The translations under genes and the position numbers were made by a program. A DNA stretch of 64,000 nucleotides from positions 40,222 to 104,221 of the forward strand of contig JAAYUV010000063.1 of assembly GCA_012517475.1 (NCBI GenBank), read 5' to 3'. Within the stretch, counting starts at the first letter, position 1; each line of letters opens with the position of its first letter. The notes beneath the pieces were generated by a model. The model had not been told where the DNA came from, did no database searches, and saw nothing but the letters and a program-made list of their open reading frames with translations. The stretch comes from Peptococcaceae bacterium. GTDB taxonomy: Bacteria; Bacillota; Desulfitobacteriia; Desulfitobacteriales; Syntrophobotulaceae. Positions 47,272 through 56,347 of the stretch are shown in pieces.

Positions 47272-47479
47272 TCCGTTCGTCCCGAATAATCTCCATAATA
47301 TCGCCGAAATCACAGTTCAACGCAGAGCAAATTTTCATAAGCACCGTCGTTGTTACAGGTTCATCCCGTCCAAGCTTAGTGATTAAGCTGGCACTTATAT
47401 TTGCGGCGGCTTGCAAATCTTTTTTCTTCATTTTCTTATCTATAAGCAGCTTCCACAATTTATTATAGCTAACAGCCAC
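47258..47479 (-). CDS. XRE-family regulator of the defence operon
   Basis: A 73-residue Cro/CI-like protein: LWKLLIDKKMKKKDLQAAANISASLITKLGRDEPV, then TTTVLMKICSALNCDFGDIMEI. This matches small XRE regulators that head restriction-modification operons on integrative elements. GAGG on the minus strand fits GTG 47479 better than the ATG at 47488. It overlaps the methylase subunit start by 14 bases. Confidence 0.85.
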   Translation of the reverse strand: MAVSYNKLWKLLIDKKMKKKDLQAAANISASLITKLGRDEPVTTTVLMKICSALNCDFGDIMEIIRDERNGGR

Positions 47480-47639
47480 GCCATTCACCTCGACATAATT
47501 TTATTAAATTATATCACATATATCGCTTAAATGCACTGATTTTAACATAATTGAAACGAAAATGCTATTTTTGTAGAATAATATGATAGCTATCTCCGCC
47601 AGAGTATGGTATGTTGTATTGTTGAAGGGAGGTAGTCAA

Positions 47640-47963
47640 ATGAAGAAGTATATCATCACCGGAATCATCATTACCGCCTGTGTCGCCCTGTGTGCCGCTG
47701 TGTGGCCTCGGAGCGTCGAGGGCGGGAAAGTACCCGCCGAACCGGTAAAACCCGCCGTAATTGCCGAAATTGAGGCGAAGCCGGAAGAAACGCCGCCAAT
47801 TACTCTCTCTGCCGATAATAGCGTTCCAGAACCGGAGACTGTCGCAGAAAGTGAACCAGTGGAAACCGAAGAAACAACAGTAGAAGAAAAAACTGAACCG
47901 ACGCCGCCTATCGAGCCTGCACCGGAACCGGCAGCCGCCATGTCCCGAAAGTACCTCGCATAG
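47640..47963 (+). CDS. DUF6550-like protein of integrative elements, 3' end probably lost
   Basis: GGAGGT fits ATG 47640. The product has an N-terminal membrane helix (KKYIITGIIITACVALCAAV), then a Pro/Glu-rich extracytoplasmic stretch (KPAVIAEIEAKPEE and many EP/EPE repeats). It resembles small proteins carried by Firmicute conjugative elements. Its final residues (AAAMSRKYLA) come from sequence that reads better on the other strand, so the natural C-terminus seems replaced. Confidence 0.55.
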   Translation: MKKYIITGIIITACVALCAAVWPRSVEGGKVPAEPVKPAVIAEIEAKPEETPPITLSADNSVPEPETVAESEPVETEETTVEEKTEPTPPIEPAPEPAAAMSRKYLA

Positions 47964-48097
47964 GCTTCGGCGTATGCCGCACTGTTACGGCGTGTCAATT
48001 TTTCAAAATAGAACTCCAGCATCCCCGCTATTTGCCCTCTGAAATTGCGGATGCTTTCCGCAAAGTATTCCATGCGGGAGAGAAACTCCCGAAACAA
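47964..48097 (-). pseudogene. Fragment of an unrecognised gene, probably from the integrative element
   Basis: On the minus strand the frame from 48097 reads FREFLSRMEYFAESIRNF, RGQIAGMLEFYFEKL and SAAYAEAYARYFRDM: a helical, protein-like stretch of about 50 residues. After this it becomes the antisense of the DUF6550-like gene. It has no start site and is cut at the junction with the EAL remnant at about 48098. I do not recognise the family. Confidence 0.4.
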
Positions 48098-48316
48098 TTG
48101 GCTTTATCCGGAAGCAAAAATATAAGAAGTAAGCTCAAGGCTATTAAGGATTTAGGAATTAAGTTAGCTATGGACGATTTTGGGATGGGACATAGTTCTT
48201 TGATGTACTTAAAAGAATATGAGTTTGATACGATTAAGCTGGATGGTGCTCTGATCAGAGAAATTATGACGAATCATACCTGCAGTGATATTATTTATTA
48301 CCTAAGCCGAAGTTAA
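48098..48316 (+). pseudogene. 3' remnant of an EAL-domain protein
   Basis: The frame reads LALSGSKNIRSKLKAIKDLG, IKLAMDDFGMGHSSLMYLKEY and FDTIKLDGALIREIMTNH, the conserved middle of a c-di-GMP phosphodiesterase EAL domain (DDFGxG and KLD motifs). It is cut off at both ends: upstream sequence belongs to the island, and the frame stops early after YLSRS. Together with 40716-41123 it is best read as one EIIC-EAL gene split by the island. Confidence 0.75.
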
Positions 48317-48382
48317 AGGTATTTTTCCTGTTGTATAGAATATTATTTTTACTAAAATCAACATCAAACAAGGTGTGATAAG

Positions 48383-49780
48383 ATGGACAAACGGAGTATA
48401 AGCAGATATGCAAAAACAAAATACAGTATTGTGATGGTGCTTATCTTTCTTATTCCGGTGCTGACATCTTGTTCACCACTCCAAATACAGTTTGCGAATT
48501 CCCCGATGTTACAATCCGGAATTCCGGACACAGTAAGAAAAGCCCTTCAGGAGGAAGCTGCTTTTAAGCATGCGGACTTACTTCGGAAATTTCCTTATCC
48601 CTATGAGGCCATGCTGGCTATCAGTTCGGATGCAGATATGACAACCTTGCAGGAATTTGAAGAGTATCACCGGTTTTTGAACACCAGGGAAAAAACCGCA
48701 AATGGAATTGGCCTGGGGTTGGATATTGGAGATTCTACCTGGCTCTACATAGCCAATGATACACCTGAAAAAGCAGATAAAGATGGACATCCTGCAGATT
48801 ATTCCATGTCTTATTTTGATAGGGTAAATCCTCAAAAACTTAAGGATGCCGAAAAAATAAATCATTACTTTAAGTGCGGATGGATTGACTCGCTGCATAC
48901 CTTTGGAGACTTTTCCAGAAACGATCACGCGATTCGATTCAGGCGTGATCTGGCAATATCCGCCTTAAAGGCGATGAATGACAGCGGCTTTAAACCGAAA
49001 GTATGGATTAACCATGGATCGGAATCCAATGTGCAAAATTTTGGGGGGTACAATCCCAAAAGAGTTACCAAGTTTCAGGGAGGAGACGATCCTAAGTCTC
49101 CATATTACCACACCGACCTCACTTTGAATTGTGGAATTCGTTACATCTGGAATTCTATTGGATCGGAAAAATTCAGTACGGATGACCCTTTATTTCCTGT
49201 AAATTTGCGCGATGGACAAAAAATATGGGGATTTCATCGATATACTCATGATATTGCTAATGGAAAGGCAATTTGGACATGGGAACCGGCGGAGTTATCC
49301 AAGCAAATCACCAAGTCCCGTTTGGACCAACTTGTTCGAGAAGGAAAGTATTCTATTGTAACACAGCATTTTGGTAAAGGAAGTAACGGGTTTCCTTTTA
49401 CACAGGAGGGGATTCAATCCCTGCGATTATTAAAAACCTATGACGACAACGGCAAGATCCTTGTTGCCCGCACGTCCCGTTTACTGGATTACGCCAGGAG
49501 CCGAAAATACGTTCATTATGCAGTCGCTGAACTTGACGGAAAGACATACATCAATATCGCATCCATTGATGATCCAATATGGGGAACCAGTATTCCTTCT
49601 CTGGATGAAATTCGAGGACTGACCTTTCATGTCGAGAATCCTGAGAAAACGATCTTATTGCTTAATATGAACCCTATAAATATGGAGGATATCCAGCAAA
49701 ACAATCCGGGTCAGGGTGGAAGAAAAAGCATTTCAATTAAATGGTTCAAGCCGGATTATACCGATTATACCAAAACGTAA
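48383..49780 (+). CDS. Lipoprotein with deacetylase-like features, function unknown
   Basis: A 465-residue protein with signal peptide and lipobox (PVLTSC). Early in the mature part AMLAISSDADM resembles the first metal motif of NodB/polysaccharide deacetylase-type barrels. Later DSLHTFGDFSRND and VWINHGSESN could supply histidine ligands. The C-terminus is a beta-rich domain (AELDGKTYINIASIDD to KWFKPDY). I infer an extracytoplasmic, carbohydrate-directed enzyme but cannot name the substrate. No operon partners; a terminator follows. Confidence 0.55.
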   Translation: MDKRSISRYAKTKYSIVMVLIFLIPVLTSCSPLQIQFANSPMLQSGIPDTVRKALQEEAAFKHADLLRKFPYPYEAMLAISSDADMTTLQEFEEYHRFLNTREKTANGIGLGLDIGDSTWLYIANDTPEKADKDGHPADYSMSYFDRVNPQKLKDAEKINHYFKCGWIDSLHTFGDFSRNDHAIRFRRDLAISALKAMNDSGFKPKVWINHGSESNVQNFGGYNPKRVTKFQGGDDPKSPYYHTDLTLNCGIRYIWNSIGSEKFSTDDPLFPVNLRDGQKIWGFHRYTHDIANGKAIWTWEPAELSKQITKSRLDQLVREGKYSIVTQHFGKGSNGFPFTQEGIQSLRLLKTYDDNGKILVARTSRLLDYARSRKYVHYAVAELDGKTYINIASIDDPIWGTSIPSLDEIRGLTFHVENPEKTILLLNMNPINMEDIQQNNPGQGGRKSISIKWFKPDYTDYTKT

Positions 49781-49792
49781 TATAGAAATATG

Positions 49793-49819
49793 ACCGCTGT
49801 TTAACAGCGGTATTTTATT
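49793..49819 (+). terminator. Intrinsic terminator after the lipoprotein gene
   Basis: ACCGCTG pairs with CAGCGGT around TTTAA (49793-49811) and is followed by a T-rich run. Confidence 0.75.
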
Positions 49820-49876
49820 GACATTTATGGATTACAATTGTAAGATTAAAATGCTTACAATTGTAATCCATAAATG
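49818..49876 (+). promoter_or_regulatory. blaI-type promoter inside a perfect 23-bp inverted repeat
   Basis: A 23-base arm (49822-49844) is exactly complementary to 49854-49876, separated by nine bases. Each arm contains TTACAATTGTAA, itself a palindrome and of the TACA-n-TGTA type bound by BlaI/MecI repressors. -35 TTGACA (49818-49823) and -10 TAAGAT (49841-49846), with a 17-base spacer, overlap the first arm. A BlaI homologue is encoded 50 bases downstream, so autorepression is very likely. Confidence 0.85.
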
Positions 49877-49925
49877 ATAATGTAACAGTTATATTCTAAG
49901 CTTTTAAAAGTAAAGGGGGATATCC

Positions 49926-50300
49926 ATGGAAAAGCTGCCTCAAATATCCGAATCCGAGCTGGAAGTGATGAAAATTCTTTGGGATCTTGGCCAGGCAACC
50001 AGTTCCCAAATTATTGACAGGCTGACAAAAACTTCAGAATGGAAACCCAAAACGATTCAAACCTTAATCTCGCGTCTTGTTGCGAAACAAGCTATACAAC
50101 CCGAGAATACAGGCGGTAAAGCGTTTCTTTATATTCCCCTTGTTGATGAAGATACGTATAAGGCTTATGCCAGCAAATCCTTTTTGCAGAAAGTATTTGA
50201 CGGTTCTTTGAACCTGATGGTCGCAAGCTTTATAAGAGAACAGAAGATGACTCAGGAAGAAATAAAAAGTCTTAAGAAACTGCTCGATGAGGAGGTCTGA
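49926..50300 (+). CDS. BlaI/MecI-family repressor
   Basis: The 124-residue protein has the BlaI winged helix (ISESELEVMKILWDLGQATS, WKPKTIQTLISRLVAKQAI) and the C-terminal dimerisation part (QKVFDGSLNLMVASFIREQ). In the classic system the repressor is cleaved after the membrane sensor BlaR1 detects beta-lactam. AAAGGGGG fits the ATG. The next gene, the M56 sensor, starts three bases after its stop. Confidence 0.92.
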   Translation: MEKLPQISESELEVMKILWDLGQATSSQIIDRLTKTSEWKPKTIQTLISRLVAKQAIQPENTGGKAFLYIPLVDEDTYKAYASKSFLQKVFDGSLNLMVASFIREQKMTQEEIKSLKKLLDEEV

Positions 50301-50302
50301 AA

Positions 50303-52882
50303 ATGGAGACGGTTTTTAAAATCATTTTTACCACCTCTCTTTACGCTTCCATCGCTGGGTTCGTTATTTTATTGATTAAGTGGTTATTAAAAAGCAAATT
50401 AACCCCGCAGTGGCATTATTTTTTGTGGGCTGTTCTGATCTTAAAGCTTATTTTTCCTTTCGGTCCCGAGAGTGTTTTCAGCCTTTTTAATGCAGTGCCG
50501 GCCGTTACGCAAAACGTAGATTTTGCCCTAACCTATGAAGATGTTCATCAAACAATAAATACCCTGCCGCAGGAAAAGCCTTATTCTTTATCAGCGCCGG
50601 TGAGTCAGGAAACATCCTTTTGGACAGGAGCAACAGCTAAAAAAGCCTTGCCGTATGTTTGGGCTTTGGGATCGAGCATGATGCTCGCTTGGCTGATATA
50701 TACGAATTATTCCCTTCAAGGAAGGCTGAAAAAGAAAGGAATGCCTGCCGGAGAATCTGCCTTGTTGACTTTTGCAGAATGTAAAAAAAGAATGGGTATT
50801 AAAAAAGATATTGAAATTATAATTCAGGATGAGGTTGAAACCCCTTCACTTTATGGAATTATAAAACCTAAAATTTTAATTACGCCTGCCGCGATGAAGC
50901 TTGGCCAAAAGGAAATATTCTATATTTTGCTGCATGAACTGGCACATTATAAAAGAAAAGATTTGCTTGTTAACTATTTGCTACTGGGACTGCAGATCCT
51001 TCACTGGTTCAATCCGGTTATATGGTACTGTTTTAAAATGATTCGTCAGGATATGGAAATAGCCGCGGATGACAAGGTATTGTCAGGACTTAAGCCGGGG
51101 GAAGAAAAAGAATATGGTAAGGCCCTTCTGACTGTGCTGGAAAGCTTTAATAACCAAAGACTTGCCCCCAGGCTGATTGGGATGGTTGATGACAGAAGAA
51201 ATATCGAGAAAAGGATCAACATGATCAGAATGGCGCAATTCTTTAAAGGGAAAAGAACGCTGTTCCTGACAACAGGGATTCTCTGTCTCCTGATCCTTGG
51301 CAGCATACTACTGACCAATCCTCTCTCAAATCAGGCTTCTTATGAAAACGGAGATTATACCCTGAAGGAAAGCGAGAACTATGATCCGGAAAGTTTATTA
51401 AAATTTAAAAACCCCTATGCGGGGAATAACAGTAATGTGGGAAATCTGCTTGGGAGCTTACCCTATGCCCGTTATCGGGGGGGAATCACTCTGCAAACGC
51501 AAAAAACTCCCTATGACATTGCAGTAGTCTATGATTTCCTCAATACGGACACTGATCGGGACCAGGCAGAAAGTACTCTTCGAAATAATGCGCATATCAT
51601 ATTTGCGCTCATAGATAACGTTGATTCAATCCACTTTACGATACGTTCAGCGGGTGCAGAAAGAACCATTCAATTCTCCAGGCAAGAGCTGCAGAAAAAC
51701 TATGAAAAAGACCTGAGGGAATATGCCAAAGATAATAAGGAGTTTACAATCCTGCTTAACAGCTTGCGTTTAAAAATACTGGCCTATCCTCCCAAATATA
51801 CACCCGTCATGTCCAGCACACCCGGAATTCGCATACTGGCACAGTACCAGGGATCAGCAGATCGTGTACAGTATTCCGCTGCCAGCGGGAAATTGCTTTC
51901 CTGGGATAATACCAGCGGAAAAGTCGGCGCATTAGGAACTGGGGTTGAATTACCAATCAATACTCCGGTCTATTGGAGTCAGTTAGAATACCCTAAAGAT
52001 GGCAGTCTCGAAACGGTCCGCATCACGATGATGAAAAACAACGAAAAGGTAGCGGAAAAACAGGTTATGATCCGTTTCGATGGCTCCTATTTTACGGTAG
52101 AGCCTTCATACGATGTACTCATTACCGACAATGTAAAGCTTCAATCAAATTATGCCCAATCCCTGGATGAAGCCGTATCTTTAGCCATTAAAAATCAGGG
52201 GAAAGGTTACGGCAAGGGAGAAGTCGCAACCGAGGGACATCTTATCCTGGATACCGAAGAAAAAGATCAATTGATAAAAGCATATACAATTTCCAGTTTC
52301 GGGTATTTTGGCTTTGAAAATGGAATTTTCACAAAAGTAAGCGGAAGCGGTGCAATTCCGACGGTGATTACTTTTTCCAAAAATGATAAGGGTGAATATA
52401 CTTTGCTCCAATATCAGGAACCTATGGACGGAGGAGGTTATCTGGAATCTGTAAAAAAGATGTTCCCTCGAAAACTATGGTCTGATGTCCTCACTGAAGG
52501 CAAAGGTTATCCGGAGCTTATGAAACAGCAAGAAGCGCAAGCTGGAGAATATTTAAAAAGTATAGGCAGAAACGCAGAAGTAAGGGCTTCTTATGTTGAA
52601 AAAAAGCTTCTGAATATTAATACAGAGGCATCCAATAAGCTCCTGGCCGAGTTAACGAAAAAAGATCCTATTCTCAATTTGTTCCCGTATTGGGCAGGTT
52701 CCAAGGAAGTAGTTGAAAATGGCGAAAGGTGGATTTATGAGACATCTCAAAGTAAAAGTGAGAATGGCGATAACATGGTCTTATTCACCAAGAAAAAAGA
52801 TAATGGTAAAATCGTCTTACAATATCAGTACCTTATTCAGGATAATGAACCAATACTATTAAGCAGAACCGAATTTGAATAA
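50303..52882 (+). CDS. BlaR1/MecR1-like M56 metallopeptidase with non-penicillin-binding C-terminus
   Basis: An 859-residue membrane protein. The N-terminal third is an M56 peptidase with four helices and zinc motif HELAH (211-215) followed by DLLVNYLLLGLQILHWFNP. The C-terminal part is not the penicillin-binding sensor of BlaR1 but a beta-rich extracytoplasmic region starting with a DUF4825-like segment (NPYAGNNSNVGNLLGSLPY), then a long unrecognised domain. The signal sensed is therefore probably not a beta-lactam by the classic acylation route. No beta-lactamase gene is adjacent. Confidence 0.85.
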   Translation: METVFKIIFTTSLYASIAGFVILLIKWLLKSKLTPQWHYFLWAVLILKLIFPFGPESVFSLFNAVPAVTQNVDFALTYEDVHQTINTLPQEKPYSLSAPVSQETSFWTGATAKKALPYVWALGSSMMLAWLIYTNYSLQGRLKKKGMPAGESALLTFAECKKRMGIKKDIEIIIQDEVETPSLYGIIKPKILITPAAMKLGQKEIFYILLHELAHYKRKDLLVNYLLLGLQILHWFNPVIWYCFKMIRQDMEIAADDKVLSGLKPGEEKEYGKALLTVLESFNNQRLAPRLIGMVDDRRNIEKRINMIRMAQFFKGKRTLFLTTGILCLLILGSILLTNPLSNQASYENGDYTLKESENYDPESLLKFKNPYAGNNSNVGNLLGSLPYARYRGGITLQTQKTPYDIAVVYDFLNTDTDRDQAESTLRNNAHIIFALIDNVDSIHFTIRSAGAERTIQFSRQELQKNYEKDLREYAKDNKEFTILLNSLRLKILAYPPKYTPVMSSTPGIRILAQYQGSADRVQYSAASGKLLSWDNTSGKVGALGTGVELPINTPVYWSQLEYPKDGSLETVRITMMKNNEKVAEKQVMIRFDGSYFTVEPSYDVLITDNVKLQSNYAQSLDEAVSLAIKNQGKGYGKGEVATEGHLILDTEEKDQLIKAYTISSFGYFGFENGIFTKVSGSGAIPTVITFSKNDKGEYTLLQYQEPMDGGGYLESVKKMFPRKLWSDVLTEGKGYPELMKQQEAQAGEYLKSIGRNAEVRASYVEKKLLNINTEASNKLLAELTKKDPILNLFPYWAGSKEVVENGERWIYETSQSKSENGDNMVLFTKKKDNGKIVLQYQYLIQDNEPILLSRTEFE

Positions 52883-52909
52883 TATCGTTGTTAGAACAAT
52901 TGCTTGAAA

Positions 52910-52950
52910 AAGCAGAACGATATTGCCTTGCATACCGTTCTGCTTATTGT
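52910..52950 (+). terminator. Terminator-like hairpin after the BlaR1-like gene
   Basis: AAGCAGAACG (52910-52919) pairs with CGTTCTGCTT (52936-52945), followed by ATTGTATT. Confidence 0.6.
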
Positions 52951-53102
52951 ATTAATACCCTGGCGATTCAAGGAATTCCTTTTACCGATCTATCTGGAAA
53001 GAATATTTTTTTTGCTTTAAAATATGAAATAAGGGCAAACCAGTATTTTCTTTTTTTAAACTGTGCGAGGTTTTATGATGATTAACCAATTTTTCAAGGC
53101 AA

Positions 53103-53318
53103 ATGACCAAGTCAATAGAGCAGACTTTAAAGAGCAGCGTGTCTTCTCTTAAAATTTCCCATAACTATTCTGCGGCCTCCGAATCTGTTACTGTGAGCAT
53201 TGGCGCTTGTTCGGCAAGGGTAAATGATATAGGGGACCTTGAAAAAGTTTTTGAACAAGCAGATAAAGCATTATATCTTGCTAAAAAGAATGGACGAAAC
53301 TGCGTATGGATAGTATGA
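53103..53318 (+). pseudogene. C-terminal remnant of a GGDEF domain
   Basis: The frame gives EQTLKSSVSSLKISHNYSAA, VTVSIGACSARV and FEQADKALYLAKKNGRNCVW, the last third of a diguanylate cyclase domain. The GGDEF motif itself and everything before it are missing; upstream sequence from 52951 shows only uncertain fragments. Non-functional. Confidence 0.78.
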
Positions 53319-53361
53319 TAACAAACGATGTTCATCTTTTTACGGCGAAAGGAGATAAAAA

Positions 53362-54246
53362 ATGAACGACTATTTAATCAAAGCATTGGGATATAACGGT
53401 CAGGTCCGCGCCTATTCAGCTGCGACAACGGAAACGGTTAGTGAAGCACAGCGCAAACATTATACATGGCCGACGGCTTCGGCTGCACTTGGACGCACCA
53501 TGACCGCAGCACTGATGTTAGGCGCAATGCTCAAAGATGATGAAAAACTGACAGTAAGAATAGAAGGTGGAGGTCCATTAGGCGCTATTCTTGTAGATGC
53601 CAATGCGAAGGGAGAAGTCAGGGGTTTTGTTACCCAGCCGCAAACCCACTTGGATTTAAATGAACAGGGAAAACTTGATGTGAGCGGAGCTGTCGGAAAA
53701 TGTGGCATGCTTACGGTTACAAAGGACATTGGGATGAGGGATTATTTTACCGGTCAGGTTCCTCTTGTTTCCGGCGAGATCGGTGAAGACTTCACATATT
53801 ATCTGGCTAAGTCCGAGCAGGTTCCATCTTCTGTTGCGGTAGGAGTACTGGTTAACCCCGATAATACAATCCAGGCTTCCGGCGGTTTTATTATTCAAAT
53901 GCTTCCGGGGGCGACGGAGGAAACAATTTCCACAGTTGAAGAACATCTTAAACAAATTGCCCCTGTCTCCCAAATGATTCGGGACGGACTGACCCCGGAG
54001 GAGATTCTGAGAAAGGTTTTTGGTCAGGATGATTTTCAAATATTGGAGAGGATACCTGTCCGGTTTACCTGTAAATGTTCAAAAGAACGATTTTCAAGCG
54101 CCCTGATAAGCCTGGGTAAAAAAGAAATTGAAGAGATCATTGCCACTGAAGGACAAGCCGAAGCGCAATGTCACTTTTGTAATGAAACCTATCACTTTTC
54201 CAGAGAGGAATTAGAAGAGTTGAAAGATCAGGCGAGGGACTGTTAA
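53362..54246 (+). CDS. hslO: Hsp33 redox-regulated chaperone
   Basis: The 294-residue protein starts [23 protein letters not shown] and has the C-terminal zinc switch CKC (KCSKERF) plus CHFC (CNETYHF). The four cysteines release zinc on oxidation and unfold the domain to activate holdase function. Length and motifs are standard. AAAGGAG precedes ATG 53362, and a terminator follows at 54264. Confidence 0.95.
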   Translation: MNDYLIKALGYNGQVRAYSAATTETVSEAQRKHYTWPTASAALGRTMTAALMLGAMLKDDEKLTVRIEGGGPLGAILVDANAKGEVRGFVTQPQTHLDLNEQGKLDVSGAVGKCGMLTVTKDIGMRDYFTGQVPLVSGEIGEDFTYYLAKSEQVPSSVAVGVLVNPDNTIQASGGFIIQMLPGATEETISTVEEHLKQIAPVSQMIRDGLTPEEILRKVFGQDDFQILERIPVRFTCKCSKERFSSALISLGKKEIEEIIATEGQAEAQCHFCNETYHFSREELEELKDQARDC

Positions 54247-54263
54247 ACTTTCAAATATGACTA

Positions 54264-54295
54264 AATAACCGCTTAAATAAGCCGGTTATTTTTTT
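54264..54295 (+). terminator. Intrinsic terminator after hslO
   Basis: AATAACC (54264-54270) pairs with GGTTATT (54284-54290), with further G-C pairing inside, followed by a run of T. Confidence 0.85.
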
Positions 54296-54469
54296 GATTC
54301 CTTTCGCAATAAAATTATCAGATTTTTGGCTTTATTTGAACTTTGGCATGTCCCTTTTGTTATGAACCAACCTGAGTTATAATAGCCCATATAATCATTG
54401 TTATCTTGTGTGTGTTTTCTATTTTTATGATTTTATCTAATAATGTACAGGAGTAATGAGGAAAGTATA

Positions 54470-55372
54470 ATGATAAACTTTAAGGAAGTAGAAGTAGCTG
54501 ATAAGAAATGGATTGATCCGCTGCTGGCATCATCCGATCTAAGCGGATGCCATCAAAATTTTACGAACATATTTGCGTGGGCAGAGAATTATCACAACCG
54601 GATTGCCCGCGTCAATGATTTTTTGGTTGTTAAAGGTTCCATGGATGATACTCCTTACTATTTTTATCCTTCCGGACGGGGGGATATGAAAACGGTATTT
54701 GAAGTGATGAGACAAGATGCTGCGGAATGCGGTCATGATTTTGTCCTGGCGGGAATATCCCCGGAAAACATCTCAAATATTAATCACCTGTTCCCTGAAA
54801 GCTTTAGATATGAAGAAATGCGGGACAGCTTTGATTATGTGTATCATATCAATGGATTAGCCGATCTTGCCGGAAGAAAGTTTCAGGCTAAACGCAATCA
54901 TATTAATCGTTTTAGGGAAAACAATCTAAATTGGCGGTTTGAATTGATAACCGCTGATAATCTCGAGGAATGCTGGAAAATGAACAAGGAATGGTGTATT
55001 ATCCATGAATGCAGTCAGAATGAACTTCTTGCGATGGAAAAATGTGCAGTAAAACGATGTTTTGATCACTTTTCGGAGCTTGGACTGGAAGGAGGACTTC
55101 TGCGGACCGATGACAGGGTGATTGCTTATACCATGGGAGAGAAACTCAATTCGAACACTTATGTTGTTCACATCGAGAAGGCATTCAGCGATCTCCATGG
55201 AGCTTATCAAATGATAAACCGCCAATTTGCGCTGTTTATACGGGAAAAACATCCCGAGATTGTTTTTGTTAACCGGGAAGAAGATATGGGCCTGGAAGGA
55301 TTAAGAAAGGCAAAATTGTCTTATCATCCTGACAAAATGGAAGAAAAATACCTGGCAAAATATATTTTATGA
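54470..55372 (+). CDS. DUF2156 (phosphatidylglycerol lysyltransferase C-terminal-like) protein
   Basis: About 300 residues with the DUF2156 double-GNAT pattern: CHQNFTNIFAWAENYHNRIA, GRKFQAKRNHINRFRENN, and the C-terminal VNREEDMGLEGLRKAKLSYHP. These proteins resemble the aminoacyl-transferase part of MprF without its membrane half; the physiological acceptor is unknown. GAGGAAAG supports ATG 54470. The GNAT gene follows 36 bases later, so the two are probably co-transcribed. Confidence 0.85.
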   Translation: MINFKEVEVADKKWIDPLLASSDLSGCHQNFTNIFAWAENYHNRIARVNDFLVVKGSMDDTPYYFYPSGRGDMKTVFEVMRQDAAECGHDFVLAGISPENISNINHLFPESFRYEEMRDSFDYVYHINGLADLAGRKFQAKRNHINRFRENNLNWRFELITADNLEECWKMNKEWCIIHECSQNELLAMEKCAVKRCFDHFSELGLEGGLLRTDDRVIAYTMGEKLNSNTYVVHIEKAFSDLHGAYQMINRQFALFIREKHPEIVFVNREEDMGLEGLRKAKLSYHPDKMEEKYLAKYIL

Positions 55373-55408
55373 TAAATGGAAATCATTGCGTAATTATCGG
55401 GAGGCATC

Positions 55409-56296
55409 ATGCTCAAAATTCGGCCTGCAAGAATTGATGATATCGCTTCTCTAAAAGAAATATGGAAGCTTAGTTTTGGTGATAAAGAAAAATTTATTGA
55501 TTTTTTTTATGCCAACAGGTTTAAAAAAGAGGAAACTTTGCTCCTCCAAACCAATCAAAATATTTCAGCAATGCTTACCTTAATGCCGGTAAGGATCGTA
55601 ACCCCGGATTTTAGAAGTGTCGATTCTGTCATGTTATATGCCATGGCAACACATCCCGCATACCGGAATAAGGGTTTTGCATCCCGGATCATGGAATTCA
55701 GTGACAGGTATTTAAAATTAAAAGACAAGGCCTTCTCTGTTCTGGTTCCGCAAGGGCAGAGCCTTTTTGATTTTTATCGCCGGCGTGGATATCAGGAAGC
55801 CTTCTATATTAGAGAAGCCTGTTTTTCGTATGAAATGATTGAAAATATGGCGATAGACCAATCCGTTGCATGTACCGTTAATCCCGGCAACCCTGAAGAA
55901 TATAATGAATTTCGAAATCACTGCCTGCAAGGTAATTTATATATTGCTTATTCAAATGAAGATATCTTTTACCAGAAAAGATTATCCGGATGGTCAGGAG
56001 CAGACATTTATCTGGCAAAGATGGGAGATATTCAGGGAGGAGCTGTAGTTGAAAAAGTTTCCCCGGATAGAATACTAATTAAAGAGCTCCTGGCGCCGGA
56101 GGAGTATATTCCGGATTTTATCCGTCACTTATCACGGCTGCTGCCTGCCAAAGAATATCTTGTAAGAACCCCTGCTTTTTTAGGGCAAAATTTGGGGGGC
56201 GCTATCCGGTCTTTTGGTATGGTTAAAATGCATAAAGATATGGATGTGGAGATTTGCAAGGAAGGGTTAGGATATATGGGTTTGGCCTTTGACTGA
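55409..56296 (+). CDS. GNAT acetyltransferase, Eis-like architecture
   Basis: This 295-residue protein has an N-terminal GNAT domain (IRPARIDDIASLKEIWKLSFG, with the acetyl-CoA loop ATHPAYRNKGFASRIM) and a C-terminal extension ending in an SCP-like fold, as in enhanced-intracellular-survival-type N-acetyltransferases. The substrate is unknown. It lies between the DUF2156 gene and a secreted phosphodiester glycosidase with short gaps. Confidence 0.82.
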   Translation: MLKIRPARIDDIASLKEIWKLSFGDKEKFIDFFYANRFKKEETLLLQTNQNISAMLTLMPVRIVTPDFRSVDSVMLYAMATHPAYRNKGFASRIMEFSDRYLKLKDKAFSVLVPQGQSLFDFYRRRGYQEAFYIREACFSYEMIENMAIDQSVACTVNPGNPEEYNEFRNHCLQGNLYIAYSNEDIFYQKRLSGWSGADIYLAKMGDIQGGAVVEKVSPDRILIKELLAPEEYIPDFIRHLSRLLPAKEYLVRTPAFLGQNLGGAIRSFGMVKMHKDMDVEICKEGLGYMGLAFD

Positions 56297-56347
56297 CCCG
56301 ATACTTAAGAGATATGTTTATAGGAAAGTACGAGGAGATGGAGACCA

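Noticed and set aside
47636..48097. 153-codon minus-strand frame treated as one gene
   Set aside because: Only the first 50 or so codons look protein-like; the rest is antisense of the Pro/Glu-rich DUF6550-like gene, giving artificial Ser/Thr/Gly repeats.
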